From JAENWD01 sp963796915 (GTDB lineage: Bacteria; Acidobacteriota; Vicinamibacteria; Vicinamibacterales; JAENWD01): 64,000 nucleotides of DNA. Positions 1-8,957 of this stretch are shown in pieces (the stretch's first letter is position 1; every line of letters begins with the position of its first letter). The notes beneath the pieces are model-generated. The model worked only from the letters and a program-made list of their open reading frames with translations, was not told where the DNA came from and did not search any database. Location: positions 1 through 64,000 of the forward strand of contig CAWCNI010000003.1 of assembly GCA_963796915.1 (NCBI GenBank), written 5' to 3'. The translations under genes were made by a program, and so were the position numbers.

Positions 1-2164
1 GCGGCGCTCCGGCGCCTGCGCTGGCCATGAGGGCCATCGAGGCGATCATGCTGGCCGAAGTCGGTGGCGGTGATGGGCGCCTCGGCCACCCGCCAGGCGC
101 TGGGCAATCAGGTGCTGCTCAACCTGCAGAAAAGAGGAATTCGACGGCGACGTCGTCGCGGTGAGCCCGCGGGCCGCCTCGATCGAGGGCTGGCCTGCCG
201 TGCCGTCGGTGGCAGAGCTCCCCCGCTGATCTGGATGTCGCCGTCGTCAGCGTCCCGGCCCCGGCCGTCGCCAGCATCCTGCGCCAGCTGGATGAGCGGG
301 GCTGGCCGCGCGGCTGTCGTGCCTGGCTGTTCTTCGCCCGCCAGGAGACCGCGGACATCGAGGCCGCCGCGCGGGACCTGCGGCTGCGGTTCAACGGGCC
401 GAACTGCCTGGGTGTCTTCAGCGTCGCGACCTGCGCGCCGCTGTCGACAGCGGGCTATGGCGCCATCCGGCGCGGCAATGTCTCGCTCGTCTCGCAGTCA
501 GGCTCGGCGTCGATCTCGATCATGACCTCGCCCGGGCTCGGCTACGCGCGCATTGCCTCGAGCGGGAACGAGACCAGCCTCACCTCAGCCGACTACCTGA
601 GCTGGCTCGCCGATGATGACCGACGGACGTGATCGGCCTGGAGATCGAGGACATCAGGGATGGGGCCGAGTTCGATGCTGCCGTCGCCCGGGTCCAGGCG
701 GCCGGCAAGTCCGTGGTGGCCCAAAGTCGGCCGGACCGGCTGGGCAGCCGCGCCGCCCAGGCCCACACGGGCGGTCTGATCAGCGACTACGACGCCTACC
801 GGGCATATTTCGCGCGGCTGGGCGTCCCGGCCGTCCTGAACTACGACGACTGATCGCCACGCTGCAGGTACTCGCGGCCCGGCCGCGGCGGCCCTGCCCC
901 GGCACCCGCGCGGGAATCTTCGCGATCTCCGGCGGGCAGAGCGCGCTCGCCGCCGACCTGGCCGACGAGAACGGCCTGCAGCTCGCCGAGTTCTCCCCGG
1001 AGACGGCCGCGCGGCTGCGCGCCGCGCTGCCGGACTTCGACGGCACCAATCCCGTGGACCTGGGCGCGACCGTCGGTCATGACCGCCGCGATCCCGACGG
1101 CGCGCTCCGGGCGATCCTCGACGACCCTTCCGTTGACTCGGTTCTGGTCATCCAGGATGCGCACGAGCGGCTGGCGATCACGCCCGACCACTGGTACTGC
1201 GAGAACGTCCGCGACGTGGTCAGCGTCGCGCGCGCGGCGGCCAAGCCCGTGGTCCTGGCCTCCAGCGCCTCGGCTGCATTCACCCCCTGCTGCAGGAGCT
1301 GGTCGATGACTCGCCCGTCCCGTTCCTGCGCGGGCTGGACACCGCTGTCGTGGCCCTGCGCGGCCTCGGTACCCACGGGCCCGCCGAGCCAGCGGGCCGG
1401 CGGCTCGCGCCGCCGCCGGAGCTAGCCGCGCTGCGGGCGGAGCTGCGCCGCGAGTCCGGCCCAGTCGGCTACGCCCTGACCCGGAGAATTCTCGCGGCCT
1501 ACGATCTGCCGGCCGTGGTGTCGGTGCTGGCCGCCGATGCCGCCGATGCGGCCGGGAAGGCGGAGCTGATCGGGTATCCGCTGGTGGCGAAAATCGCCTC
1601 GCCTGATCTCCCGCACCGGGCCGACATCGGCGCCGTGGTCGTCAACATTGCCAGCGAGCCGCAGCTGCGCGCGGCCGTCACGCAGATCGGCGCCCGGGTC
1701 GGCGCGGCGGCCCCCGGCGCCCGGATCGAGGGCTACGAGCTGCAGCCGTACGTGCCGGGCGGCGTCGAGGTCCTGCTGGGCTTCAAGGCCGCGGCACCGC
1801 TCGGCGCGATGGTGGTCGTCGGCAGCGGCGGCACGCTCGCGGAGCTGCACCCGGGACCGGGCGGCCGACCTGGACGCCGGTCTCGCCGGCCCGGGCCCGG
1901 GCCATGATCGCCGCGACCGGGCTGGGCGCGATCCTGGGCGGCTACCGGCGGCTGGTCGAGCCGACCGACATCGGGCCGCTCGCCGAGACCCTGGAAAAGG
2001 TGGCGGCGCTGGCCGCGGACCTGGGCGATGTCGTGTCCGCGGCCGACTTCAACCCGGCCATCGTGCGCAGCCCGGCCGGGGAAGTCCAGATCGTCGACGC
2101 CCTGTTCATCGCGGCCGGGGCGCAGCACACAGCACGACCACGGAGATCAGCACCCGAGGACTGA
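1..2164 (+). pseudogene. NDP-forming acyl-CoA synthetase, multiply frameshifted, 5' end outside the window
   Basis: Pieces in all three frames add up to one acyl-CoA synthetase of the ADP/NDP-forming type, which couples acyl-CoA formation to nucleotide hydrolysis. In order: a CoA-binding Rossmann domain (VAVMGASATRQALGNQ near 85, FNGPNCLGVF near 400), the ligase-CoA domain with its SQSGS motif near 500, a second such domain (ISGGQSALAADLADENG near 930), and an ATP-grasp domain from about 1430 (GYPLVAKIASPDLPHRADIG) to the stop at 2164. At least five frame changes are needed, near 130, 610, 850, 1270 and 1850. The domain order and total length suit the family of roughly 700 residues. Other base-level features of the block also differ from the rest of the window, so I read it as a low-quality or foreign stretch. 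The family call is safe; the decay-versus-error question is open. Confidence 0.75.
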
Positions 2165-2166
2165 AG

Positions 2167-2800
2167 ATGAGCATCTACCTGATCCGCCGGATCATTCAAG
2201 CGCTCGTGGTGGTGGTCGGCGTCACGATCGTGGTGTTCATTACGATCCACCTGATCCCCGGCGGCCCCGCCCGGGCGCTGCTCGGGCCGCGGGCCACCCA
2301 GAGCCAGATCCGCGCGTTCATCGACCAGAACGGGTACAACCGGCCGCTGCCCGTGCAGTACATCGACTTCATCTCCCGGCTGCTGCACGGCAACCTGGGG
2401 TACTCGAATTACTACAACCAGAGCGTCAACTCGCTGCTCGCGCAGGACTTGCCGAAGAACTCCTCGTCCTGGTCGGGGCCAGCCTGATAGTTCGGCGCTG
2501 GTCATCGCCGTTCCGCTCGGCATCCTGCAGGCGGTGAGGAGCGAAATCGCCCTGTCGACTACATACTCACCGGTCTCTCCTTCGCCTTGCTATTCCATGC
2601 CGACGTTCTGGGTGGGCATCCTGCTGGTCACGGCATTCTCGGTCAAGCTGTCGCTCTTTCCCTCCGAAGGCCCGCAGGGCGGCACCGTCGCCAGCGCCTT
2701 CAGCCAGCCCGGCGCGATGGTCCTGCCGGTAGCAACCCTCAGCATCATCACGATCGCGCAGTACAGCCGGTTCATCCGGGCAGCTGCCATCGACAACTGT
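2167..2800 (+). pseudogene. Dipeptide/oligopeptide-type ABC transporter permease (DppB family), frameshifted and truncated
   Basis: The product is the first inner-membrane permease of a peptide or nickel-type ABC importer. It opens with MSIYLIRRIIQALVVVVGVT, a typical DppB N-terminal membrane helix, followed by the periplasmic region (LLHGNLGYS). A frame change near 2455-2530 splits it. The second half carries SMPTFWVGILLVTAFSV and VLPVATLSIITIAQYSRFIR, normal for the family's second membrane section. The homology stops abruptly after AAAIDN at about 2800, where the EAA loop and last helices should follow. The start lies two bases after the stop of the acyl-CoA synthetase, so the two genes look like one operon. 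The truncation coincides with the suspected assembly join. Confidence 0.75.
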
Positions 2801-2808
2801 GCCGCCCG
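2793..2808. other. Probable chimeric junction
   Basis: On the plus strand the DppB-type permease loses homology here. On the minus strand the FkbM methyltransferase loses homology after its VAPGG loop at the same point. Two unrelated genes both cut mid-domain at one base position, with different frame quality on each side, is what a misassembly or recent illegitimate join produces. I see no insertion-sequence end, attachment site or target duplication. The exact base is uncertain by about ten. Confidence 0.6.
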
Positions 2809-3016
2809 GCGCGACAAGCGTGGCGAGCCGAAGCGTGTGCGCGCCGATGTGCGCGCCGATGTCGAGCACGTGGTGCCCCGGTCGAACGGTGCGGGCGATG
2901 AAGTCCCGCTCGTTCAGCTCGAACCGATCCTCGACGATCGCCAGGGTGAGAGGATCGTCGGGCTCACCGACAGACAGCAGCAGGCCGTCGGCGAGGCGGC
3001 GGACGGCCGCCGGCAT
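2801..3016 (-). CDS. FkbM-family SAM-dependent methyltransferase, N-terminal fragment
   Basis: About 72 codons remain. They include the FkbM-type glycine-rich SAM site HHVLDIGAHIGAHTLRLA, preceded by FELNERDFIARTV, as in this O-methyltransferase family. The preferred start is the ATG at 3016, which overlaps the zwf stop in a TGATG arrangement and implies translational coupling. A longer frame opens at 3073 but would overlap zwf needlessly. The rest of the domain, including the acidic SAM-ribose residue after the second strand, is missing because the frame runs into unrelated sequence at about 2800. The substrate cannot be inferred. Confidence 0.6.
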
Positions 3017-4625
3017 CAGGGCTTGACTGGAGGCTGTGATGCCTTGGCGTGGATCGATGGCGCGTCGTACCACTGACGTTCACTGCGGGTCATCAGCTCG
3101 AACGCCTCGCGCGGGCCCCACGTGCCGGCGGGATAGTTCGGGAAATCGCGCGGCGGCAACGCGCGCCAGACGTCCAGGATCGGCTCGACGACGGTCCACC
3201 CCGCTTCGACCATGTCCGAGCGCTGGAACAGCGTGGCATCGCCGGTCATGCAGTCGTACAGCAGGCGCTCGTACCCGTGCTGGGCGCCGATCCGAAGTAG
3301 TCGCCGTAGTCGAACGACATGTCCACGTTGCCCAGCCGCAGCTGCGGGCCCGGGATCTTGGCGCCAAAGCTGAGCGCGATGCCTTCGTCCGGCTGAATGT
3401 GGAGCACGAGCCGGTTGGGGTTCAGCTGTTCGACTGGAGTATCGCGGAACAGCATGAACGGCGGCCGCTTGAACTGGATGGTGATCGTCGTCTCCCGCTT
3501 GGGCAGCGACTTGCCGGTCCTGAGGTAGAACGGCACATCCGCCCAGCGCCAGTTGTCCACGAACAGCTTCAACGCGACGAAGGTCTCGGTGTGGGAATCC
3601 GGCGCCACGTTCGGCTCGCTGCGGTACGCGGCCCTTCGCTCGCCTGCCACCGTGCCGGCCGCGTACTGACCGCGCACGCTGCGCCGGAGCACTTCTTCAG
3701 GCGAGTACGGATCGACGGCACGAAGGACCTTGGCCTGCTCATCGCGCACGGCGTTGGCATCGAACGAGCTGGGTGGCTCCATCGCTGTCAGCGAGATCAG
3801 CTGGAACAGATGGTTCGGCACCATGTCCCTGAGCGCTCCCGACTGGTCGTAGTAGCCGCCGCGTTGCTCGACGCCGACGGTCTCTGATGCCGTGATCTGG
3901 ACGTGATCGATATACCGGCGGTTCCAGATCGGCTCGAAGACGCCGTTGCCGAATCTGAATGCCAGGATGTTCTGTACCGTCTCCTTGCCGAGATAGTGAT
4001 CGATCCGGTAGGTCTGCTCCTCGCGAAGCACCTCTCCGACCTGACGGTTCAGCGTCTTTGCGGACGCCAGATCCTGGCCGAACGGCTTTTCGATGACGAC
4101 GCGACGCCAGTGGCCGTCTGCTTCCTCTGTCAGCCCTGCCGCGCCGAGATGCGTGACGACCGGCGCGAACAGCGTCGGCGCCACTGCCAGGTAGTACAGG
4201 TAGTTCCCGGTGGTCGCAAACTGCGCGTCGAGCGCTTCGAGCCTCGTCTTGATCTGCGCGTAGAGGTCGGCGTTGTCGACGTCGCCGCCCAGGTAAAACA
4301 TCCGCTCGAGAATCCAGTCGCGGCAGTTCGGGTCCTGGGGCTCGTCGCAATCCTCCAGGTTCTCGCTGACACGCTTGCGGAACTCCTCGTCGCTGAGCGG
4401 TTGGCGAGCCACGCCCAGCACGGCGAAATGATCCGAGAGCAGGCCGCTCCGGCGAAGGTTGTGCAGTGCCGGGACGAGCTTTCGCTTGGTGAGGTCGCCC
4501 GATGCCCCGAAGATCACCATGATGGCCGGCGGCGCGGGCGGCGGCGTGGAGGGCTCAGCCGCCGTACGCGCGCGTGACCGCTCGTCAGCCGCAGGAGTCT
4601 GCGTTCGATCGCGAGTATCAGGCAT
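3016..4625 (-). CDS. zwf: Glucose-6-phosphate 1-dehydrogenase (one frameshift)
   Basis: This enzyme oxidises glucose 6-phosphate to 6-phosphogluconolactone with NADP, the entry to the oxidative pentose phosphate route. The NADP fold motif GASGDLTKRKL lies at residues 40-50 and the active-site signature RIDHYLGKE near residue 210. The first ~35 residues are Pro/Ala/Arg-rich and may be a longer than usual leader. The frame breaks near 3278 within the FGSAPSTG-YERLLYD segment; one missing G restores YERLLYDCMTGDATLFQRSDM and the normal C-terminus ending at 3016. The gene is full length once repaired, so a sequencing indel is the simplest explanation. It sits downstream of a glutathione peroxidase, consistent with NADPH supply for redox defence. 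Confidence 0.95.
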
Positions 4626-4658
4626 CCACCGGTCCTCGAAGGCGCGTGACGAAGGGAA

Positions 4659-5237
4659 CTATTTCAGAGCCTCTTCAATTGCCTTGCGCAGCTCCGGTGC
4701 GTCCGGCGTCACATTGCTCGGGAAGAAGGCGACGATGTGCCCGTCGCGGCCGATGACGTACTTGCTGAAGTTCCACTTCGGCAGGTTGCCGGACTGTCCG
4801 AGCCACGTGTAGATCGGTGACTGCTCGTCGCCGGCCTTCGTGACGACCTTCGAGAACATCGGAAACGTCACCTTGTAGTTCATCTCGCAGAACGTCTTGA
4901 TCTCTTCCGCGGTGCCCGGCTCCTGCCCGCCGAAGTCGTTGCTCGGGAAGCCGAGGATCACGAACCCGCGCGGCGACAGGTCGGTATACAGCTGCTGCAG
5001 GCCCTTGTATTGCGGCGTGAAGCCACACTTGCTGGCGGTGTTGACGACCAGCGCCACCTTGCCCGCGTACTCCTTGAGCTCAACGGGCGCGCCCGACAGG
5101 CGAGTCGTGCTCATGTCGTAGAACGACGACGGCATTGGCGCACCCTTTCCATCGGCGGCGCCCGCCGCCCCTGCCAGACAGACGCTGGCGACGAGCGCGG
5201 ACAGCGACGAAACCACAGGACGAGACATCGAAATCAT
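4659..5237 (-). CDS. Glutathione peroxidase family protein, exported
   Basis: A thiol peroxidase of the glutathione peroxidase fold reduces hydroperoxides, in bacteria often with thioredoxin as donor. The peroxidatic residue is Cys71 in NTASKCGFTPQY, encoded by an ordinary Cys codon and not Sec. The partner residues Gln105 (FPSNDFGGQEPG) and Trp155 (KWNFSKY) complete the usual tetrad. Residues 1-28 form a signal peptide ending near GAAGAADG, so the protein should act in the periplasm, which is less usual for the family. It lies 33 bases upstream of zwf on the same strand and 33 bases downstream of the Fe-ADH-like gene, within one minus-strand run. Confidence 0.92.
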   Translation of the reverse strand: MISMSRPVVSSLSALVASVCLAGAAGAADGKGAPMPSSFYDMSTTRLSGAPVELKEYAGKVALVVNTASKCGFTPQYKGLQQLYTDLSPRGFVILGFPSNDFGGQEPGTAEEIKTFCEMNYKVTFPMFSKVVTKAGDEQSPIYTWLGQSGNLPKWNFSKYVIGRDGHIVAFFPSNVTPDAPELRKAIEEALK

Positions 5238-5270
5238 GACGGCACCTCTTCAACGGTATGTGACATCCGG

Positions 5271-6269
5271 TCAGTACGTGGCGGCGTAAAGCTCGAGCGC
5301 GCTGGCCACATCGAAGGCTCGTGGATTATTGATCGCCGACGGCTCCGCCGCGGCCTGCTCCGCCAGGGTCGGCAGATCCCGCTCCATCACTCCGGTCGCG
5401 CCGAGCCGGCCGGGGAACCCGCCGGCGGCCGCGAAGTCCTCGAGCCTGGCCACCAGCATCTCGGGCCGTCGCGTCTCGCCGCGGACCGAGGCCAGCTCGG
5501 CGTAGCGATCCGCCACGACTCTCGAATTGAACCGCACCACCTCGGGCAGCAGAATCGCGGTCGCCACCGCCCGATCGACACTGCCGCGGCGAACCAGCGG
5601 CTCGGCGCACGCGTGCACGGCCCCGAGGCCCGACTGCACCGCTGCAGTCGCCGCGAGAAACGTCCCCAGCAACACGTTCGACAAGGCCTCGGCATCGCCG
5701 CTGCCGTCGATGGCGCGCGAGTAGGACATCGAGAGGCGCCGCCACGACTCGCGGGCGAACATGTCGGTGAGCGGATTGCGTCGCGCCGCGACCCAGGACT
5801 CGACGGCGTTGCCGATGGCGACAATCGCCGCCGACGCCGCCTGTGCGTCTGGCACGTCCACAGACAGGTCGGGATCCAGCACCAGAATGCCGCAGCGCGG
5901 CTGGCCGATGCCGCTCGCCGCCACTGTGGGGAGCCCGATCGCCGTCACATCGCCGTGGAGCGCAGCAGCGACGGCGAACGCCCGGTCGCTCCCCATTGCC
6001 ACGACGAGATCCGGACTCGACCGGTCCTGCCGGCTGGCATCCGCTGGCCCAGCGAGGGCGGCCGGGTCGGCGATCCCGATGACCCCGAGCCCCGCCTGTT
6101 CGAGGGTGGTCGCCACCGCCGTCACGCGACCGCTGGTCACGAGGTCGGCGTCCGCGAGGATCAGCGCGCGTCGAGCGCCCCTGCCGACCGCCATGGCGGA
6201 CGCGAGCTCCAGGGCGCCGGCGCCGGCGACGATGCGGGTTGGACAACTGAAGTCGAGAATCTGGCTCAC
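5271..6269 (-). CDS. Iron-alcohol-dehydrogenase-like protein with a degenerate metal site
   Basis: The fold is that of maleylacetate reductase / iron-containing alcohol dehydrogenases: CPTRIVAGAGALELASAMA at the N-terminus, a dinucleotide region, ARRNPLTDMFARESWRRLSM, and VHACAEPL with ATAILLPEVV. Hand alignment to FucO-type enzymes suggests the first two metal ligands (Asp, His) are Val and Asn here, the His after the HxxA motif is Glu, and the last ligand His is Arg; only the first His of VHACAE remains. The GGGSxxD cofactor loop is shortened to MGSDRAFA. I chose the GTG at 6269, because the longer frame upstream has no family similarity. A catalytic iron-dependent dehydrogenase is unlikely, and the role is unknown. 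Confidence 0.7.
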   Translation of the reverse strand: MSQILDFSCPTRIVAGAGALELASAMAVGRGARRALILADADLVTSGRVTAVATTLEQAGLGVIGIADPAALAGPADASRQDRSSPDLVVAMGSDRAFAVAAALHGDVTAIGLPTVAASGIGQPRCGILVLDPDLSVDVPDAQAASAAIVAIGNAVESWVAARRNPLTDMFARESWRRLSMSYSRAIDGSGDAEALSNVLLGTFLAATAAVQSGLGAVHACAEPLVRRGSVDRAVATAILLPEVVRFNSRVVADRYAELASVRGETRRPEMLVARLEDFAAAGGFPGRLGATGVMERDLPTLAEQAAAEPSAINNPRAFDVASALELYAATY

Positions 6270-6355
6270 GTGTCGATCCACCGCTCGCCCGATCTTACTT
6301 CGGCTGTCGCGACGCGGCAGCAACGGTCCGGCCCGGGCCGCTGGTGTGATGAGCG

Positions 6356-6754
6356 CTACTCCAGGCGAGCGCGCAGCGCGTCTGAGATGGGGACTGACTT
6401 GCCCTGCTGGTAGTCGAACGCCACCTGGACGCTCTTCGCCTCGGCGACGAGCGTGCGGGTTCTGGCATCGATGACTTCGTACGCCACGGTGAAGCTCGAA
6501 CGGCCGATGGCGTCCACGCGCATGCGGACCACGAGGCGATCCCCCGGATAGGCAGGCTTCCGGTAGTCGATTTCCACCCGGGCGATGATGAAGCCGTGCT
6601 CGCGCAGGCCGTCGGGACCAAACACGTCGCGCCACCATGCGAATCGCGCCGCCTCGAGGTAGGTCAGGTAAACGGCGTTGTTGGTGTGGCCCAGAGGGTC
6701 ACAATCGCGAAAGCGGACTTCAATTTCGTGTTCGAAGCGCCACATGGCAGGCAT
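6356..6754 (-). CDS. Acyl-CoA thioesterase, YbgC/FadM hotdog family
   Basis: A hotdog-fold thioesterase of about 132 residues that hydrolyses acyl-CoA. The family signature VRFRDCDPLGHTNNAVYLTY carries the catalytic Asp in CDPLGHTNN. The rest (YRKPAYPGDRLVVRMRVD, FTVAYEVID) is ordinary for the 4-hydroxybenzoyl-CoA thioesterase-like group. The ATG at 6754 overlaps the stop of thyX in a TAATG arrangement, so translation is probably coupled; an alternative start three codons in (MWRFEHE) is possible. The acyl substrate cannot be told from sequence. Confidence 0.88.
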   Translation of the reverse strand: MPAMWRFEHEIEVRFRDCDPLGHTNNAVYLTYLEAARFAWWRDVFGPDGLREHGFIIARVEIDYRKPAYPGDRLVVRMRVDAIGRSSFTVAYEVIDARTRTLVAEAKSVQVAFDYQQGKSVPISDALRARLE

Positions 6755-8311
6755 TACAGCCGTCGCACGGCGGCGGGAAAGTCACGCCAGACCGGGATGC
6801 CGCAGAAGTGTGTGCCTTCGGTGCACCGCGGCGAGGCCAGGCCGTTCCTCACGACGCAGGGCGGGCCGATGTAGCGGGCCAGCCGCGGATGCGCCTCTCG
6901 CAGCGCCGAGAGCTCGTCCATCGACGCGAGGTAGATCTCCTCCTGGGCGTTGAAGCAGGTGCGCTGCGTCCACTTGTGGACGAGCGCGAGCAGCGATCCG
7001 GACTCCACCAGCCGCAGCGTCTTGGCGTTCGGCAGCAGGTACATGCGCGAACTCGAGCGGCACGTCGAGCTCCAGGAGCCGGTTCTTGGCGTCCCACGCT
7101 GTCGTCATCGCGCGGTCGTACGCCGCACGCGCCGCCGGGTTGGCGGCAATCAGCCGCGGCGTGATGTAGTCGGGCCGTCGCGTATCAACGAACGACATCA
7201 AGGGCCGCGATGCCGGCACCATGCGATGGCGCTGGTCCTGCGAATCGGCGGTGTGGCTGAGGCGCTTCTCGAACGTGTACGACGCGTGGTGCAGCGAGCG
7301 CATCAGCGGCGAATGGTACGAGACGTTCAACACTTCCAGGCGATAGCGGTTCCTCGCCGGGTTGAGCACCCGATCGATCGCCTCGTCGTCACTCATCTCG
7401 TCGCGCGTCAACCCGAACGTCACGCGCACAGCCTCGGCGATGCTTGCCTCGGCGGACGGCGAGCAGTCCGACAGGCGCGACACCCGGCCGTTCAGCCGGC
7501 GGTCGAAGTCCCTGGCAAACGCGTCGCCACTCCCCCGCGGACTGACAAAGCCTGTCTCCGGCAGCGCGTCTGCCGGCAGCTCGTCGCACCCCACCTTCTC
7601 GAAGAAGAACGGGTCGACTTCGCGGACGAGGTCCACCATGCGGCCGATCACGACGCGCGACTCGTACGGCGCGTCGCCCGCCGCCGCCATCCGCCGGAGA
7701 CGGTGCAGCGTGATGCCCGACACCGTGTGGACCATCGAGGTGAACGCCGCCAGCGGGATGACGTAGCGCGCGGTCTCGATGGCGCGCTTCTCGGCGTCGC
7801 GCTCGATTCCCTTCAACCGCTCGGCGCTGGCCCGCGGCGTCACGTAGCGCAGCTCTTTCAGAATCTTGAACGCGTCGTCTTTGAGGAGCGCCGCCAGCTC
7901 CGCGTAGCTGTCCCACGCTGCCAGCACTGCCCTCTCGTAGACCGCCAGGGCCTCGCCAGCCAGCGGCGGCACGAACGCGCGCGGTTCTTTCAGCTTCACG
8001 TAGCGCTGACTCGATTGCTCCGAGTTGTAGAACGGGTACGAGTGCAGCGCCGTCCAGACCATCTGGCGCGAGATATTTTCGAGGCCGAACTCGAAATGCG
8101 CGTGCTGATAGACGGTGTGATGCCCGGCGTCGAAGGTCAGCGCGCCGATCGAATCGCGCTGACGATCGGTGACTTCGCTGGTGGCGATCACCCGCGGCGA
8201 GTAGCACGTGCGTGCCGCGGCGATGGCGCCGTCAAACGGCTGCGCCGGTGCGTTGCGCAGGGTGACGACGGGGGGCGCCGTCTGCAGCGTGGGCGTCGTC
8301 GTCTCGCTCAA
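6754..8311 (-). CDS. thyX: FAD-dependent thymidylate synthase, double-length form (one frameshift)
   Basis: ThyX methylates dUMP to dTMP using methylene-tetrahydrofolate and flavin. This gene encodes about 518 residues, twice the usual length, and reads as two ThyX-like halves. The first half contains HHTVYQHAHFEFGLENISRQ and a degenerate NSEQSSQRYV segment. The second half contains SQDQRHRMVPASRPLM, where RHR resembles the ThyX motif although the usual spacing to the next Ser is not kept. The frame breaks near 7044; the other frame continues with YLLPNAKTLRLVESGSL and CTEGTHFCGIPVW to the stop at 6754. It lies 18 bases downstream of def. No thyA is visible in the window. Confidence 0.85.
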
Positions 8312-8329
8312 ATGGGGGCCTCGACGCTG

Positions 8330-8872
8330 CTACTTCTCGTCGGACTTCGACCAGAACCGCGAGTATTCCTCGAGAAACGCCAGCGTCTCGAACGATTTCA
8401 TCCTGTCGAAGAACAGCGTCCCGTTCAGGTGGTCGTTCTCGTGCTGAACGACGCGGGCCGGGAAGTCTTCCAGCTCCATCTCGAGCGGCTTGCCGTCGCG
8501 ATCGAGACCCCGAACGCGCACACGCCGGTTGCGCGGCACCTTCCCGCGGATGTCAGGGATGCTGAGACAGCCTTCCCAGTCCTCGACGAGATCACGGCCG
8601 ATCGCGGTGATCTCGGGGTTGACGACCGCGATGGTCACGATCTCGCTTTCGCCGGTGCGCTCGTCCTCTTCCTCGATCCCGGCGACGAAGATGCGGACGC
8701 TCTCGTGCACCTGCGGCGCCGCCAGCCCGACGCCGTGGTACTCCTGCATCGTCTCGATCATGTCGTCGATGAGTTTCTGCACCGCCGGCGTCGCGATGGC
8801 CGACGGCGCAATCGGCTTGGCTTTCTCGCGCAGCACCGGATGCCCGAGCCGCGCGACCTTCAGGATCGACAT
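8330..8872 (-). CDS. def: Peptide deformylase
   Basis: The enzyme removes the formyl group from the N-terminal methionine of nascent proteins. All three diagnostic motifs are present in order: GVGLAAPQV, EGCLSIP with the metal-binding Cys, and QHENDHLNG with the two metal-binding His and the catalytic Glu. Length (180 residues) is normal. The gene precedes thyX by 18 bases on the same strand, so the pair is likely cotranscribed. A tandem-repeat tract separates it from the aldolase upstream. Confidence 0.97.
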   Translation of the reverse strand: MSILKVARLGHPVLREKAKPIAPSAIATPAVQKLIDDMIETMQEYHGVGLAAPQVHESVRIFVAGIEEEDERTGESEIVTIAVVNPEITAIGRDLVEDWEGCLSIPDIRGKVPRNRRVRVRGLDRDGKPLEMELEDFPARVVQHENDHLNGTLFFDRMKSFETLAFLEEYSRFWSKSDEK

Positions 8873-8885
8873 GGTGCCGAATTAT

Positions 8886-8957
8886 ACCTGCCCGCCTGCC
8901 GCCTGCCCGCCTGAGGCCTGCCGCTGCCTGCTGCCTGCTGCCTGCTGCCTGCTGCTC
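8886..8957. repeat. Intergenic heptamer-type tandem repeat (CTGCCTG units)
   Basis: The gap between def and the upstream aldolase is filled by direct repeats. From about 8924 to 8955 the unit CTGCCTG repeats in register four to five times, preceded by looser CCTGCCGCCTGCC copies. Nothing in it codes or folds convincingly. Similar short tandem tracts occur elsewhere in this window. Confidence 0.8.

Noticed and set aside
2808..2900. Insertion-sequence end at the 2800 junction
   Set aside because: No terminal inverted repeat or duplicated target is visible on either side.
6950..8914. 654-codon plus-strand open frame
   Set aside because: Antisense to thyX and def; Arg/His/Val-rich translation with no motif. 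High GC lengthens such shadow frames.
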